A stretch of DNA of 64,000 bases from an uncultured Clostridium sp. (GTDB lineage Bacteria; Bacillota; Clostridia; TANB77; CAG-508), in the NCBI GenBank assembly GCA_900554815.1, contig USIO01000002.1, forward strand, positions 1 to 64,000. The letters run 5' to 3'. A model generated the notes under the pieces. That model searched no databases and was not told the origin of the DNA. It worked only from the letters and a program-made list of their open reading frames with translations. Position 1 is the stretch's first letter. Each line of letters opens with the position of its first letter. Shown piece after piece: positions 43,765 to 53,168 of the stretch. Position numbers and translations under genes: made by a program.

Positions 43765-46537
43765 CTTTAATAGCGTCACTACATCTATGGCAAATTGTTG
43801 GATTATCTTTATCTTCTCCTACTGTTGTAGAATACATCCAGCATCTTTCGCATTTTTTTCCATCAGCCATTTCTACTTTTACCCCTATTTTTTCGTTTTC
43901 ATCTTTTCTTGCATTTTCTTCTATAAATACTTGAGAAACAATTAAAACCGGTTGTAAGTGTTCTTCCACTTCTTTTAAGAATTTATAATTTTCTCCTTCT
44001 GCATATAAAGTAACTTTCGCATTTAAAGAATGTCCAATAACTTTTTCTGTTCTTGCTATTTCTAATTTTTTAGCAACTAATTCTTTTATTTTTTCAATTT
44101 TATTCCACTTTTTAACTAATTCTTTATTATTATATTCTTCGTTTAAATTTGGCCAAGATGTTAGCATTGGGCTTTGGGTACTCTCATCCTTTTTATGTGG
44201 CATAAAATTCCAAATTTCCTCTGCCGTAAAAACTGTCATTGGTGCTAATAGCTTTACTAATACATCCAATATTATGTACATAGTAGTTTGTGCAGCTCTT
44301 CTTTCTTTAGATTTTGGTTTTGAAGTATATAATCTATCTTTAATAATATCTAAATAGAAATTACTCATATCGTTTACGCAAAATTTATTAATTTCATGGT
44401 AAGCTACGTGGAAGTCATAGTTGTCATAACTTTGTGTAACATTTTTAATTAATTCATTTAATTTATATAATGCATATTTATCTATTTCCAATAAACTTTC
44501 ATATTCTAGTGGTTCATTAGGATCATAGTCAGATATATTTCCCAATATATATCTTGCTGTATTTCTTATTTTCCTATATACTTCTGTAATTTGCTTTAAA
44601 ATATCTTTAGATAAACTAATTTCTGATTTGTAATCTGAAGATAATACCCATAGTCTTAAAATATCTGCACCATATTCTTTTATAATATCTTGTGGGCTAA
44701 TTACATTTCCCTCTGATTTAGACATTTTTCTGCCCTTATCATCAATTACAAATCCATGTGTTAACACTTCTTTATATGGTGCAACACCATGTGCAGCAAC
44801 AGATGTAAGTAATGAACTTTGGAACCAACCTCTATATTGATCGTTTCCTTCTAAGTACATATCTGCTGATGGTAAACCTCTTGCAGCTAGCACTCCTTCA
44901 TATGTAGTTCCAGAGTCAAACCATACATCCATGATGTCTGTCTCAATTTTAAAGTCTTTATTACCACAAGAAGAACATGTAGCTCCTTTTGGCATTAATT
45001 CTTCTATAGGTAATTCATACCAAGATGTAGATCCTTTTTCTTTAAATATTTTTATAATTTTTTGGATAGATTCTTCAGTAATATATTCATTACCACATTC
45101 TTTGCAGTAAAATATAGGAATAGGCACTCCCCATGTACGTTGTCTAGAAATGCACCAATCTGCTCTTTCTTGTACCATACTTGCAATTCTTTCTTCTCCC
45201 CAAGCAGGGTACCATTTTACCTTTTTTATTTCTTCTAATGCTTTTTCTCTAAAGTCTTCTATAGAAGCAAACCATTGGTCTGTAGCTCTAAAAATAATTG
45301 GATTTTTGCATCTCCAGCAGTGTGGATATTGATGAACGATTTTTTCTTTGCTTAGCAAATATCCATTTCCCTCAAGCCATTCAATAATTGCCTCATTTGA
45401 TTTTGCATAATATAATCCATTAAATGGTCCTGCTCCTTCTGTTTGATATCCTTTTCCATCTACTGTAACAACAATTTCTAATCCATTTTTTAGTCCACAT
45501 AAATAGTCTTCTTTACCATACCCAGGAGCTGTATGTACTGCTCCTGTTCCTGTATCCAATTCAACTACAATTGTATCTTCACTACCCAGAACAACTTTTG
45601 AATCTCTGTCTAAAAATGGGTGCTTGCAAATAGTTCCTACTAATTCTTTTCCACTAAATTGCTGAATTGTATTGTAATTTGTTATTTTAGCCAATTTCAT
45701 TACTTGTTCAACTAATTGCGTTGCTAAAATATAGTTTTCTTTTTCTGTTTCTACTACACTATATTCAAAATCCTCTCCAATTGTAATAGCAACATTACCT
45801 GGTAAAGTCCATGGAGTTGTTGTCCATATTACAAAATAGGTTGGTTTTTTTGTTAATAATTTTGTTGAAGGCTTACTTACTTCAAATTTTACATAAATAG
45901 ATGTTGTTTCATGTTCTTTATATTCAATTTCGGCTTCTGCTAATGCTGTTTCACAATCTGTACACCAGTAAACCGGTTTTAAGCCCTTGTAAATATATCC
46001 CTTTTTAAACATCTCCCAAAATATTTCAATCTGTTTAGCCTCAAACTCTGGTTGTAAAGTAATGTATGGATGATCCCAGTCTCCTAAAACTCCAAGTCTT
46101 TTAAAACCTTCTGTTTGTTTTTCTACAAAGCTTAAAGCAAAATCTCTACAAGTATTTCTAAATTTGGCAACACTTACTTCGTCTCTGTTGATTCCTAAAA
46201 CTTGAATTGCTCTTTTTTCTGTTGGTAAGCCATGTGTATCGTATCCTGGAATATATGGCGTATTATATCCTTTTAAATTTTTATACCTAACAACTGTATC
46301 TTTCAATATTTTATTTAATGCATGTCCTATGTGAATTTCTCCATTTGCATATGGAGGTCCATCATGCAAAATAAAATATTCATTTTTTTCATTTTTCTTT
46401 AGCATTTTTTCATATAGTCCATCATTAAAAACTCTTTCCATTACTTTCGGCTCATTTTCTGGCAAATTTGCCCTCATTGGAAAATCTGTTTTTGGTAAAT
46501 TTAATGTTGTTCCATAGTCTTTCTTTTTTTCTTCCAT
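43760..46537 (-). CDS. ileS: Isoleucyl-tRNA synthetase
   Basis: 925 aa, full length. HIGH motif in PPYANGEIHIGHALNK (~60), editing CP1 domain with TTPWTLPGN (~240), WCISRQRTWGVP, KMSKSEGNV (~600), and the C-terminal zinc finger (CERCWMY ... CHRC). Charges tRNA-Ile. A T-box leader precedes it. No in-frame CGG found along its length, which makes the CGG sites elsewhere more notable. Confidence 0.97.
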   Translation of the reverse strand: MEEKKKDYGTTLNLPKTDFPMRANLPENEPKVMERVFNDGLYEKMLKKNEKNEYFILHDGPPYANGEIHIGHALNKILKDTVVRYKNLKGYNTPYIPGYDTHGLPTEKRAIQVLGINRDEVSVAKFRNTCRDFALSFVEKQTEGFKRLGVLGDWDHPYITLQPEFEAKQIEIFWEMFKKGYIYKGLKPVYWCTDCETALAEAEIEYKEHETTSIYVKFEVSKPSTKLLTKKPTYFVIWTTTPWTLPGNVAITIGEDFEYSVVETEKENYILATQLVEQVMKLAKITNYNTIQQFSGKELVGTICKHPFLDRDSKVVLGSEDTIVVELDTGTGAVHTAPGYGKEDYLCGLKNGLEIVVTVDGKGYQTEGAGPFNGLYYAKSNEAIIEWLEGNGYLLSKEKIVHQYPHCWRCKNPIIFRATDQWFASIEDFREKALEEIKKVKWYPAWGEERIASMVQERADWCISRQRTWGVPIPIFYCKECGNEYITEESIQKIIKIFKEKGSTSWYELPIEELMPKGATCSSCGNKDFKIETDIMDVWFDSGTTYEGVLAARGLPSADMYLEGNDQYRGWFQSSLLTSVAAHGVAPYKEVLTHGFVIDDKGRKMSKSEGNVISPQDIIKEYGADILRLWVLSSDYKSEISLSKDILKQITEVYRKIRNTARYILGNISDYDPNEPLEYESLLEIDKYALYKLNELIKNVTQSYDNYDFHVAYHEINKFCVNDMSNFYLDIIKDRLYTSKPKSKERRAAQTTMYIILDVLVKLLAPMTVFTAEEIWNFMPHKKDESTQSPMLTSWPNLNEEYNNKELVKKWNKIEKIKELVAKKLEIARTEKVIGHSLNAKVTLYAEGENYKFLKEVEEHLQPVLIVSQVFIEENARKDENEKIGVKVEMADGKKCERCWMYSTTVGEDKDNPTICHRCSDAIKV

Positions 46538-46593
46538 TATAGTTCCCCCTTTAAATAATCATTTTTTAAATTAAATCAATTATAAAAAAATTC

Positions 46594-46800
46594 GCCCTAT
46601 TAATAGGACGAATTTTTTTCCGTGGTACCACCTAATTTAAAAATAATTATACATTATTTTTCTCTTTAAAATCTGTAACGAAGATTAACGTCTTATTCTA
46701 CTTAGTTCAAATAAGCAACTTAAAAAGGTGATAACAATCATTTTTATCTTACTAGAATTTCAGCAGTATCTAGCTCTCTTTAAAGAATATTACATAATTG
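46594..46800 (-). promoter_or_regulatory. T-box leader (isoleucine) of ileS
   Basis: Minus strand contains the T-box core AGGTGGTACCACGG (46617-46630 region), a stem I segment with GCTGAAA and a candidate ATC specifier followed by ACC, and a terminator TTCGTCCTATTAATAGGGCGAA followed by T7 just before ileS. Uncharged tRNA-Ile would stabilise the antiterminator. Confidence 0.9.
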
Positions 46801-46931
46801 TCTTGTCCTCATCATGGTCTTTTAATTTATAAAATATATATAAGAATATCATTTTTTTCTTTATATTGCAAGCATTTTTACAATGGGCAACATCCTTTTT
46901 TTGGAATTGCCACAAAATATTTTATATTAGT

Positions 46932-47810
46932 TTATTTAATTTGTTTCATAACTTCTTCTGCAAAATTTTCTTCTTTTTTTTCTATTCCTTCGCCTTTTTC
47001 AAATCTAGCAAATCTAACAACTTCTGCATTTTTAGATTTAACTAGGTCTTCAACTTTAATATCTGGATTTTTTACAAATGGTTGTTCTAATAAGCAAATT
47101 TCTCCATAGAATTTTCCAATTCTTCCTTTTACCATTTTTTCAGCTATTTCAGCTGGTTTACCCTCATTCATTGCTTGTGCTTTTAGTATTTCCATTTCCT
47201 TTTGTACTTTTTCTTCTGGAACTTCTTGTCTATTTAAATATTCAGGTCTAGCTGCTGCAACTTGCATACAAATATCTTTTGCTAAGTCACTTTCGCCTTT
47301 TGCTAAATCTACTAATACTCCAATTTTTCCGTCTCCATGTATATAACTTTCTATTAATCCATCACTTTCAAATCTAACAAATCTTCTAATAGACATATTT
47401 TCTCCAATTGTTGCGATTTTGTCTGTAAGTACTTCTTGTATAGTTTTACCATACACTTTAACTGATTCTTGGTTTAGTAAATCTGTTACGTCCTTTGGAT
47501 TTTTAATTGCAATTTGTTCTGCAACATCTAGTACAAAAGCTCTAAAATCTTCATTTTTGGCTACAAAGTCAGTTTCAGAATTAACCTCTACTAATACTCC
47601 AACTTTTTTGTCTGCTGTTACATAAGCGCATACTAGTCCTTCTGCTGCAATTCTTTCAGACTTTTTTGCTGCTTTTGCAATTCCTCTTTCTCTTAAAAGT
47701 TCAATTGCCTTTTCCATATCTCCATTAGTTTCTGTTAAAACTTTTTTGCAATCCATCATACCTGCACCAGTTTTTTCTCTTAAATTTTTCACAAGTTCTG
47801 CAGTAATCAT
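46932..47810 (-). CDS. tsf: Elongation factor Ts
   Basis: 292 aa. N-terminal UBA-like domain (LVKNLREKTGAGMMDCKKVL with the signature), then TDFVAKN (~80) and a second EF-Ts core repeat (RRFVRFE). Nucleotide exchange factor for EF-Tu. Lies 155 bp after rpsB, the conserved order. Confidence 0.96.
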   Translation of the reverse strand: MITAELVKNLREKTGAGMMDCKKVLTETNGDMEKAIELLRERGIAKAAKKSERIAAEGLVCAYVTADKKVGVLVEVNSETDFVAKNEDFRAFVLDVAEQIAIKNPKDVTDLLNQESVKVYGKTIQEVLTDKIATIGENMSIRRFVRFESDGLIESYIHGDGKIGVLVDLAKGESDLAKDICMQVAAARPEYLNRQEVPEEKVQKEMEILKAQAMNEGKPAEIAEKMVKGRIGKFYGEICLLEQPFVKNPDIKVEDLVKSKNAEVVRFARFEKGEGIEKKEENFAEEVMKQIK

Positions 47811-47965
47811 TTATTCTTCCTCCCCTAATATATTTTATATAAGTCGCCATAAAGACGACTTTTTAAATATTACAAATTTAATCTTATATGCTATAAAATT
47901 AAGTTTTATTAAATAGTATAAAATGCAAAATAATTTTTTATGCAAATATCAAAACTGCTTTTTAA

Positions 47966-48745
47966 TTATTCTTGTTCTTCAGATGTTTCTACAACTTCTT
48001 CTATACTAGTTGGTTCTGCTACTTTTTCGGTAATCTCTTCTGTAGGTATTTCTTCAGCAGTTTCTCCTTGTCTTCCTTCAATAACTGCATTTGCCATTAC
48101 ATCTGCAATTAATTTAACTGCTCTTATAGCATCATCATTTCCTGGAATTGCATAGTCTACATCATTTGGGTTGCAGTTTGTGTCTACCAATCCAACAACA
48201 GGAATTTTTAATTTTCTTGCCTCTAATATTGCAATTCTTTCTTTTTTTGGATCTACTATAAATAATGCACCTGGTAATTTCTCCATATTCTTAATTCCAC
48301 CAAGATTTTTTTCTAGTTTTTCCATTTCTCCTTTTAATTTAATAACCTCTTTTTTAGGTAATAAGTCAAAAGTACCGTCCTCTTGCATTTTTTCTAATTC
48401 ATTTAATCTTTCAATTCTTTTTCTAATAGTTCCAAAATTGGTTAACATTCCGCCTAACCATCTTTGGTCAACATAGAACATATTGCATTTTTGAGCTGCT
48501 TCTTTCATACATTCTTGTGCTTGTTTTTTTGTTCCCACAAAAAGAATATCTTTTCCTTCTTCTGCTTGTTCTTTGATAAAAGCATATGCTTCATCTAATT
48601 TTTTTGATGTTTTTTGTAAGTCAATAATGTGAATTCCATTTCTGGCTTGGAAAATATATTCAGCCATTTTAGGATCCCATCTTCTTGTTTGATGTCCAAA
48701 ATGAACACCTGCTTCAAGTAGTTGTTTCATCGCTACTACTGCCAT
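47966..48745 (-). CDS. rpsB: Ribosomal protein S2
   Basis: 259 aa. [19 protein letters not shown] at the N-terminus, [13 protein letters not shown] (~92), [12 protein letters not shown] and [19 protein letters not shown] (~190). The C-terminal ~35 residues are an acidic Glu/Thr tail. 30S subunit component, first gene of the rpsB-tsf pair. Confidence 0.97.
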   Translation of the reverse strand: MAVVAMKQLLEAGVHFGHQTRRWDPKMAEYIFQARNGIHIIDLQKTSKKLDEAYAFIKEQAEEGKDILFVGTKKQAQECMKEAAQKCNMFYVDQRWLGGMLTNFGTIRKRIERLNELEKMQEDGTFDLLPKKEVIKLKGEMEKLEKNLGGIKNMEKLPGALFIVDPKKERIAILEARKLKIPVVGLVDTNCNPNDVDYAIPGNDDAIRAVKLIADVMANAVIEGRQGETAEEIPTEEITEKVAEPTSIEEVVETSEEQE

Positions 48746-48785
48746 TTTAATTTCCTCCTTTTAGTTTTTCCTCCGCACATATCTT

Positions 48786-48826
48786 AATTCTAGAAGACTT
48801 AAAGTATAAGCACTATTTCTAGAACT
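48786..48826 (-). promoter_or_regulatory. Possible rpsB leader hairpin
   Basis: AATTCTAGAA (48786-48795) and TTCTAGAACT (48817-48826) form an inverted repeat of about nine bases in the 5' UTR of rpsB with a 21-nt loop. S2 is autoregulated through its leader in several bacteria; assignment here is tentative. Confidence 0.35.
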
Positions 48827-48910
48827 CCTTATGCGTGTGTTTTTAACGTGTATTATTATAGCAAATCTGTTTTAAGATTTCAAGTATTTTTATTAAATTT
48901 TATACAGAAA

Positions 48911-48939
48911 CTGGGAAACAAGCAATGCTTGCTTCCCAG
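48911..48939 (-). terminator. Terminator of the SH3-like secreted protein gene
   Basis: Minus strand CTGGGAA-GCAAGCA / TGCTTG-TTTCCCAG hairpin followed by TTTCTG. It is more GC-rich than its surroundings, like the gene it ends. Confidence 0.65.
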
Positions 48940-48946
48940 AAAGGAG

Positions 48947-49489
48947 TTATTCCCAAATATACTCATAGTCAGCATATCTAGAAATATAGCCCTCAACGGG
49001 ATTTTCAATTGTTAAAACATGGAGACACTCCACAGTTTCGTCAACTACAATTAAAATCTCGTTGACGCGGTCTCCTACGCCGCTTCCGACACCCAAGTCT
49101 CCATTTATACAAGCCCATTCGGAAGTATAAATGTTTTGAGTATGGTCCCCGTTTAGGAAGATTTTGTAACCATAGGTTAAGTACCTCATAATTACAAATC
49201 CCTCTATGCCATCTAATGTCCTAATATAGCAATATTCGCCATATTCGGGACGGTGGAATACCCTGTTTGTGCTTTCGTAGACTACGTCACCCATTCTAAG
49301 CTGAATAGACTTATTGTTATTATCCTTGACCGGTTCTGCATTCCTGTTCGGTTCAGTTCTAAGCGTAAGCTTAGAAACCCGTACCATCAGGTTCATGGGT
49401 GGTGGTACTTCTTCTTGAGCCAACGTTGTTGTAATTCCTCCTAACATAGTTAAACTCAAAACTAGCAGCAAAGAGATTAGCCGTTTCAT
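48947..49489 (-). CDS. Secreted bacterial SH3-like protein, foreign composition
   Basis: 180 aa with a Sec signal peptide (residues 1-~24: KRLISLLLVLSLTMLGG, cleavage near ALA/LAQ) and an SH3b-type domain (VSKLTLRTEPNRNAEP, then LRMGDVVYES, GIEGFVIMRYL). Its GC content and codon choice (CGG, CCC, GTC, GGG) stand out from the neighbours, suggesting recent transfer. It has two in-frame CGG codons (codon 3 at 49483-49481 and one at 49381-49379) read as Arg without any visible shift, the only such case in the window. Confidence 0.75.
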   Translation of the reverse strand: MKRLISLLLVLSLTMLGGITTTLAQEEVPPPMNLMVRVSKLTLRTEPNRNAEPVKDNNNKSIQLRMGDVVYESTNRVFHRPEYGEYCYIRTLDGIEGFVIMRYLTYGYKIFLNGDHTQNIYTSEWACINGDLGVGSGVGDRVNEILIVVDETVECLHVLTIENPVEGYISRYADYEYIWE

Positions 49490-49559
49490 TTTTTTATCCT
49501 CCTTTTTTGTTTTATGGCTTTGCCATCTATATTTATATTACCATTTTTTATGTTTTATG

Positions 49560-49964
49560 TCAATTTATGGTTTTATTTAATACTTCTTTTAAACGTTTTA
49601 TTTGTTTAGTTAAATATAAATATCCTATTAAACCCTCAAAAGCTGTTGCATACATGTATTCTTGTATACTTGCATTTTTAGGCAAATGATGGTTTTGAGT
49701 ATTTCTTGCTCTTCTTACAATGTCTTTTTCTTCTTCTGTTAAATCTTGTTCTAAATTTTTTAAAATTTCTGATTGAGCCTTTGCCTTTACATATTTAATA
49801 GTTTCAATATGTAAACTATGAGGTTTTAACTGTGTATTATTTACTAAATAACTCCTAATATATAAGTCATATACGCAGTCTCCTACATATGCCCAAACCA
49901 AAGGTGACATTAATTCTATTTCTTTTTTGCTTTTTGTTATATTCATTAATTCATTTAGTTCCAA
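49560..49964 (-). CDS. mrnC: Mini-ribonuclease 3
   Basis: 134 aa. RNase III catalytic domain without a dsRNA-binding domain: LVWAYVGDCVYDLYIR near the N-terminus with acidic residues, then RRARN and the C-terminal AFEGLIGYLYL helix. It matures 23S rRNA in Firmicutes. Downstream of rbgA, consistent with a ribosome-assembly group. Confidence 0.93.
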   Translation of the reverse strand: MELNELMNITKSKKEIELMSPLVWAYVGDCVYDLYIRSYLVNNTQLKPHSLHIETIKYVKAKAQSEILKNLEQDLTEEEKDIVRRARNTQNHHLPKNASIQEYMYATAFEGLIGYLYLTKQIKRLKEVLNKTIN

Positions 49965-50034
49965 ATAATTTTCCTTCTTCTTGTTATATATTTAGGTTTT
50001 TAAATTAAGGTTACCTATAAACCAATTTATAGTA

Positions 50035-50911
50035 TTATAATATTGCTTTTTCTAAAGTAATTTTTCCTATCCTTCCACTTCTGAAATCCTCTAATACTAT
50101 TTTTGCTGTTTTTGTTTCATCAATTTTTCCTCCAGCTAATAGTGCTCCTCTTTTTTTTCCAATTAGATGCATTATTTGTGTTAAAATATTTACATTATTA
50201 TTTATTTCCTGTTCACTTATTTTATATCTAGAAAATAATTCATGCTTATTGTTACTATATAAATATTTTATCAAATGATACGATACCTCTATTGGTTCAA
50301 TTACATCTTCTTTTATTGTACCAATATATGCCAAATTTAATGCCACTTCTTCTTTTTCAAGCTTAGGCCATAATATACCAGGTGTATCTAATAATTCAAT
50401 ATTATTTTGAATGCGAATCCATTGCTTTTGCTTTGTTATTCCTGGTTGATTTCCCACATTTGCTGTATTTCTTTTTGCAATCCTATTAATAAAAGAAGAT
50501 TTGCCTACATTAGGTATTCCTACTACTAATAGTTTAATATTTTTTCCTATTCTACCTTTCTCTACTTGCTTTTTTATTTCTGCTTCCATTACATAATCTA
50601 CATTTTTTAATACATCTTTAATTCCAAATCCTGTATTTGAGTCTGTAGCCACACATGGAATTCCTTTATTTTCAAAATATGTTTTCCACATTTTGGTTTG
50701 GTAATCATTTGCTAAGTCGCTCTTATTTAAAACTATAATCCTTTTTTTATTTTGTACTAATTTATTTATATCTGGGTTTTGGCTTGATATAGGAATTCGT
50801 GCATCTAATATTTCAATCACAACATCTATTAACTTTAAATCTTGTTCTATTTGTTTTTTTGCTTTTACCATATGTCCGTGGATACCAGTTAATATTCAAA
50901 TTATTACTCAT
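50035..50911 (-). CDS. rbgA: Ribosome biogenesis GTPase A, +1 shift at CGG
   Basis: The ATG at 50911 has AGGAG upstream and gives MSNNLNINWYP, then CGG (50878-50876) in frame. Skipping one C gives GGA-CAT-ATG and restores the invariant family start WYPGHMVKAKK. The remaining 278 codons carry circularly permuted GTPase motifs: LNKSD (G4, ~65), GIPNVGKSSFINRI (G1, ~135), GITK and DTPGILWPK (G3). Joined length 291 aa. RbgA is needed for late 50S assembly and is essential in B. subtilis. Starting internally would delete the conserved N-terminus. Confidence 0.93.
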
Positions 50912-50995
50912 CGTTTTCACTCTCCTACTTTTCCACTTCTTCTAACAATAAATCAAAATCTCTTTTTCACTATTTATCTCTTATATGTACATTTT

Positions 50996-51020
50996 AACTA
51001 CCGAGGAATCCTCGGTAGTT
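50996..51020. other. GC-rich inverted repeat in the rbgA upstream region
   Basis: AACTACCGAG / CTCGGTAGTT, 10 bp with a 5-nt loop, in the 240-bp gap between the membrane protein gene and rbgA. No strong T-run follows on either strand, so terminator function is uncertain. Confidence 0.45.
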
Positions 51021-51153
51021 GAGTTAATCCTATTTACTCTATATAATTTTAAATTGCATCAGCATGTATCAAATAATTGTTTTTCGTTAATATATCAAAA
51101 TTTGATTTATATATTTTATATTTTTTTGCTCTATAATTTTTAAGTTATATTTT

Positions 51154-51618
51154 TTACATTAGCCTGTAATTATTTTTATCTGCTCTTTCATCTAATTTTC
51201 TATCAAATTCTTTGTTTTGATAAAACCAATCCGTTTTTTGGACTGTCTTTTTGCTTATATTTCCTCTATTTTTATTTGTTAGTAAGTCTAACATATTGGC
51301 AAAAGAAATTAGAATTCCAATAGCCCCCATAAATATAGCATAATATGCTTCTAATGAATTTACAGCAAGTAAGCTATATATTTCATATCCAAAGTAAGTA
51401 GTATATAGTGCAAAATATAACATTCCACCAATTAGTTTTCTTTTTGTTACCAATAATAATATAGCTAATGTTATAAATAAAAATATAATTTCATAATTTA
51501 TATTTGTTATTGCAATTGGTATATCTATTTTTAGAGACAACATTAAAGTAATAATTATTCTAAATACCCAAAACATATATGAAAATATATTAATTAAATA
51601 ACTAAATAGCGTTTTCAT
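51154..51618 (-). CDS. Integral membrane protein of unknown function
   Basis: 154 aa with four predicted membrane helices (~8-30, ~40-57, ~64-82, ~88-110) and a basic cytoplasmic C-terminal tail of ~40 residues. No family recognised. Confidence 0.7.
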   Translation of the reverse strand: MKTLFSYLINIFSYMFWVFRIIITLMLSLKIDIPIAITNINYEIIFLFITLAILLLVTKRKLIGGMLYFALYTTYFGYEIYSLLAVNSLEAYYAIFMGAIGILISFANMLDLLTNKNRGNISKKTVQKTDWFYQNKEFDRKLDERADKNNYRLM

Positions 51619-51774
51619 TAGTTAAACCACTCCTTATATTAAGTATTTTATATTATTTTAATATTTTTTGCAATATTACAAAAAACTTTTGTATTTAGTG
51701 TTTATTTTTTAAATTTTTTATGATAAACTGTTACTTGTAAAAAATAGTTTAATAGATTTTTGGGGGGCTTTATA

Positions 51775-52029
51775 ATGGAATTTAAAAAGTGTATAAGATG
51801 TGGTTGTTTCTTTTTATCTGATGATGAAGTTTGTTGTAATTGTAAGCCAAAAGATTTATGTGACTCTAAAAAATTAGGCGATTTTTTAGAAAATACACCT
51901 AATTTTACATCTATTGAAGATATTTCAATTAATACTGGAATATCAATAAAAAATGTTTCTAGATTTATAGAATCTGGAAAATATAGCTCAGGTATAATTA
52001 ATAAAAATAATGCTAATATTAATTTGTAA
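51775..52029 (+). CDS. YvyF-like zinc-ribbon/HTH protein
   Basis: 84 aa from 51775 (GGGGGG ribosome site nine bases upstream). CIRCG ... CCNC zinc ribbon followed by a short HTH (SIEDISINTGISIKNVSRFIESG), the layout of the flagellar-operon protein family containing YvyF. No flagellar genes are nearby. One of few plus-strand chromosomal genes here; its end overlaps the convergent rhodanese gene by 11 bp. Confidence 0.75.
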   Translation: MEFKKCIRCGCFFLSDDEVCCNCKPKDLCDSKKLGDFLENTPNFTSIEDISINTGISIKNVSRFIESGKYSSGIINKNNANINL

Positions 52030-52396
52030 TAAATATATCGTCTTCTGGATATGCTCTTATTCCATCTTTTAAATGGTATAAGTTAGTGTATCCTATTTTT
52101 TTTAACAATTCTATTACTCTTTTGCTCCTAGAACCGCTAAAACAATATACAATAATTGTTTGGTTTTTATCTTTTAGCGTTTCTTCTACTATGTTTTTAT
52201 TTATTTCGTAACTTGGTATTAAAATAGCACTTCTAATATGCTTTTCTTTGTATTCTTGTGGACTTCTAACATCTAGTATTATAGCATTTCCTTTTTTCAT
52301 TATTTCCTTTAAATTTTCTAAGTTAACATTTCCTTCGTCTATATTTCTTTTTCCTTTCAAAACATATTTAGTCAAAGTTTTAAATATTGTTTTCAA
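52019..52396 (-). CDS. Rhodanese-like sulfurtransferase
   Basis: 125 aa. A single rhodanese domain: AIILDVRSPQEYKEKHI near residue 40 and the active-site loop YCFSGSRSKR with catalytic Cys (~92). Cytoplasmic. Probably handles persulfide sulfur; substrate unknown. Confidence 0.9.
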   Translation of the reverse strand: MKTIFKTLTKYVLKGKRNIDEGNVNLENLKEIMKKGNAIILDVRSPQEYKEKHIRSAILIPSYEINKNIVEETLKDKNQTIIVYCFSGSRSKRVIELLKKIGYTNLYHLKDGIRAYPEDDIFITN

Positions 52397-52471
52397 TTAT
52401 TTTACCTTCCTTGCTTTAAGTTTTACATATTTATAAAATATTTGTTATGTTTTATAATTATTTGCAAAAAA

Positions 52472-52500
52472 AAGATCTTAATATATTATATTAAGATCTT
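52472..52500 (-). terminator. Terminator after secF-like gene
   Basis: AAGATCTTAATATA / TATATTAAGATCTT near-perfect palindrome followed on the minus strand by TTTTTTTGC, at the end of the SecF-like gene. Confidence 0.7.
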
Positions 52501-53147
52501 ACTTTTTTTGTACTATTTTGTAAAATAATTTTTTCATAAACTTTTGCTAAATAAACAGTTACAAATAACATAATCGCAACAGCTCCTATTAGTATTGTTT
52601 GCGAAACTTTTATATTAAAAATAGAAACAAGGATTGAATATAATATTTCTGCTCCAATTACCAAAGCTAGTTCAGTTAATAAAAATTTAAAAAATCCTTT
52701 TTTACGATAAATTATACTATAAATAGCTAAAATAATTGCAAAAGAAATTGCTGTTGGCCATATATATGGTTTTACTATATCATATAAATTACTTGATGGT
52801 ATATTGTATATAGATATATCTGTAGTTTCTAATTCTGTATTATATTTTTCATTTAATTTTATTATTAGTTGTTTATTTTTTTCTTCATTTGATTCTTTCA
52901 TTGTAATTCCAATTGTGTCTTTAAAAGCTCCCACCATTTCAACTTTAAACTGTTCTTCTGAGTATACTTCTTTTACAATGGTATTTATTTCATTAATATC
53001 TAATTGTTTGTTAATTGCAATTTCAATTCTTACTGCATTTTCATAATTAGAATTTAACTTAAATCCATTAAATACTATTATTAAAACGCCTAATATTAAT
53101 AGCACAATAAATATTATTAAAATTTTTATACTTCTTTTTGTATCCAT
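52491..53147 (-). CDS. SecF-like membrane protein (short form)
   Basis: 218 aa. One N-terminal helix (~8-26), an extracytoplasmic region of ~100 residues, and then three or four helices where SecF would have five. Canonical SecF motifs are weak. It follows the SecD-like gene by 21 bp, so together they probably form a reduced SecDF complex that assists protein export. Confidence 0.6.
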   Translation of the reverse strand: MDTKRSIKILIIFIVLLILGVLIIVFNGFKLNSNYENAVRIEIAINKQLDINEINTIVKEVYSEEQFKVEMVGAFKDTIGITMKESNEEKNKQLIIKLNEKYNTELETTDISIYNIPSSNLYDIVKPYIWPTAISFAIILAIYSIIYRKKGFFKFLLTELALVIGAEILYSILVSIFNIKVSQTILIGAVAIMLFVTVYLAKVYEKIILQNSTKKVRS

Positions 53148-53168
53148 TTTATTTACTCCTCCAAAAAT

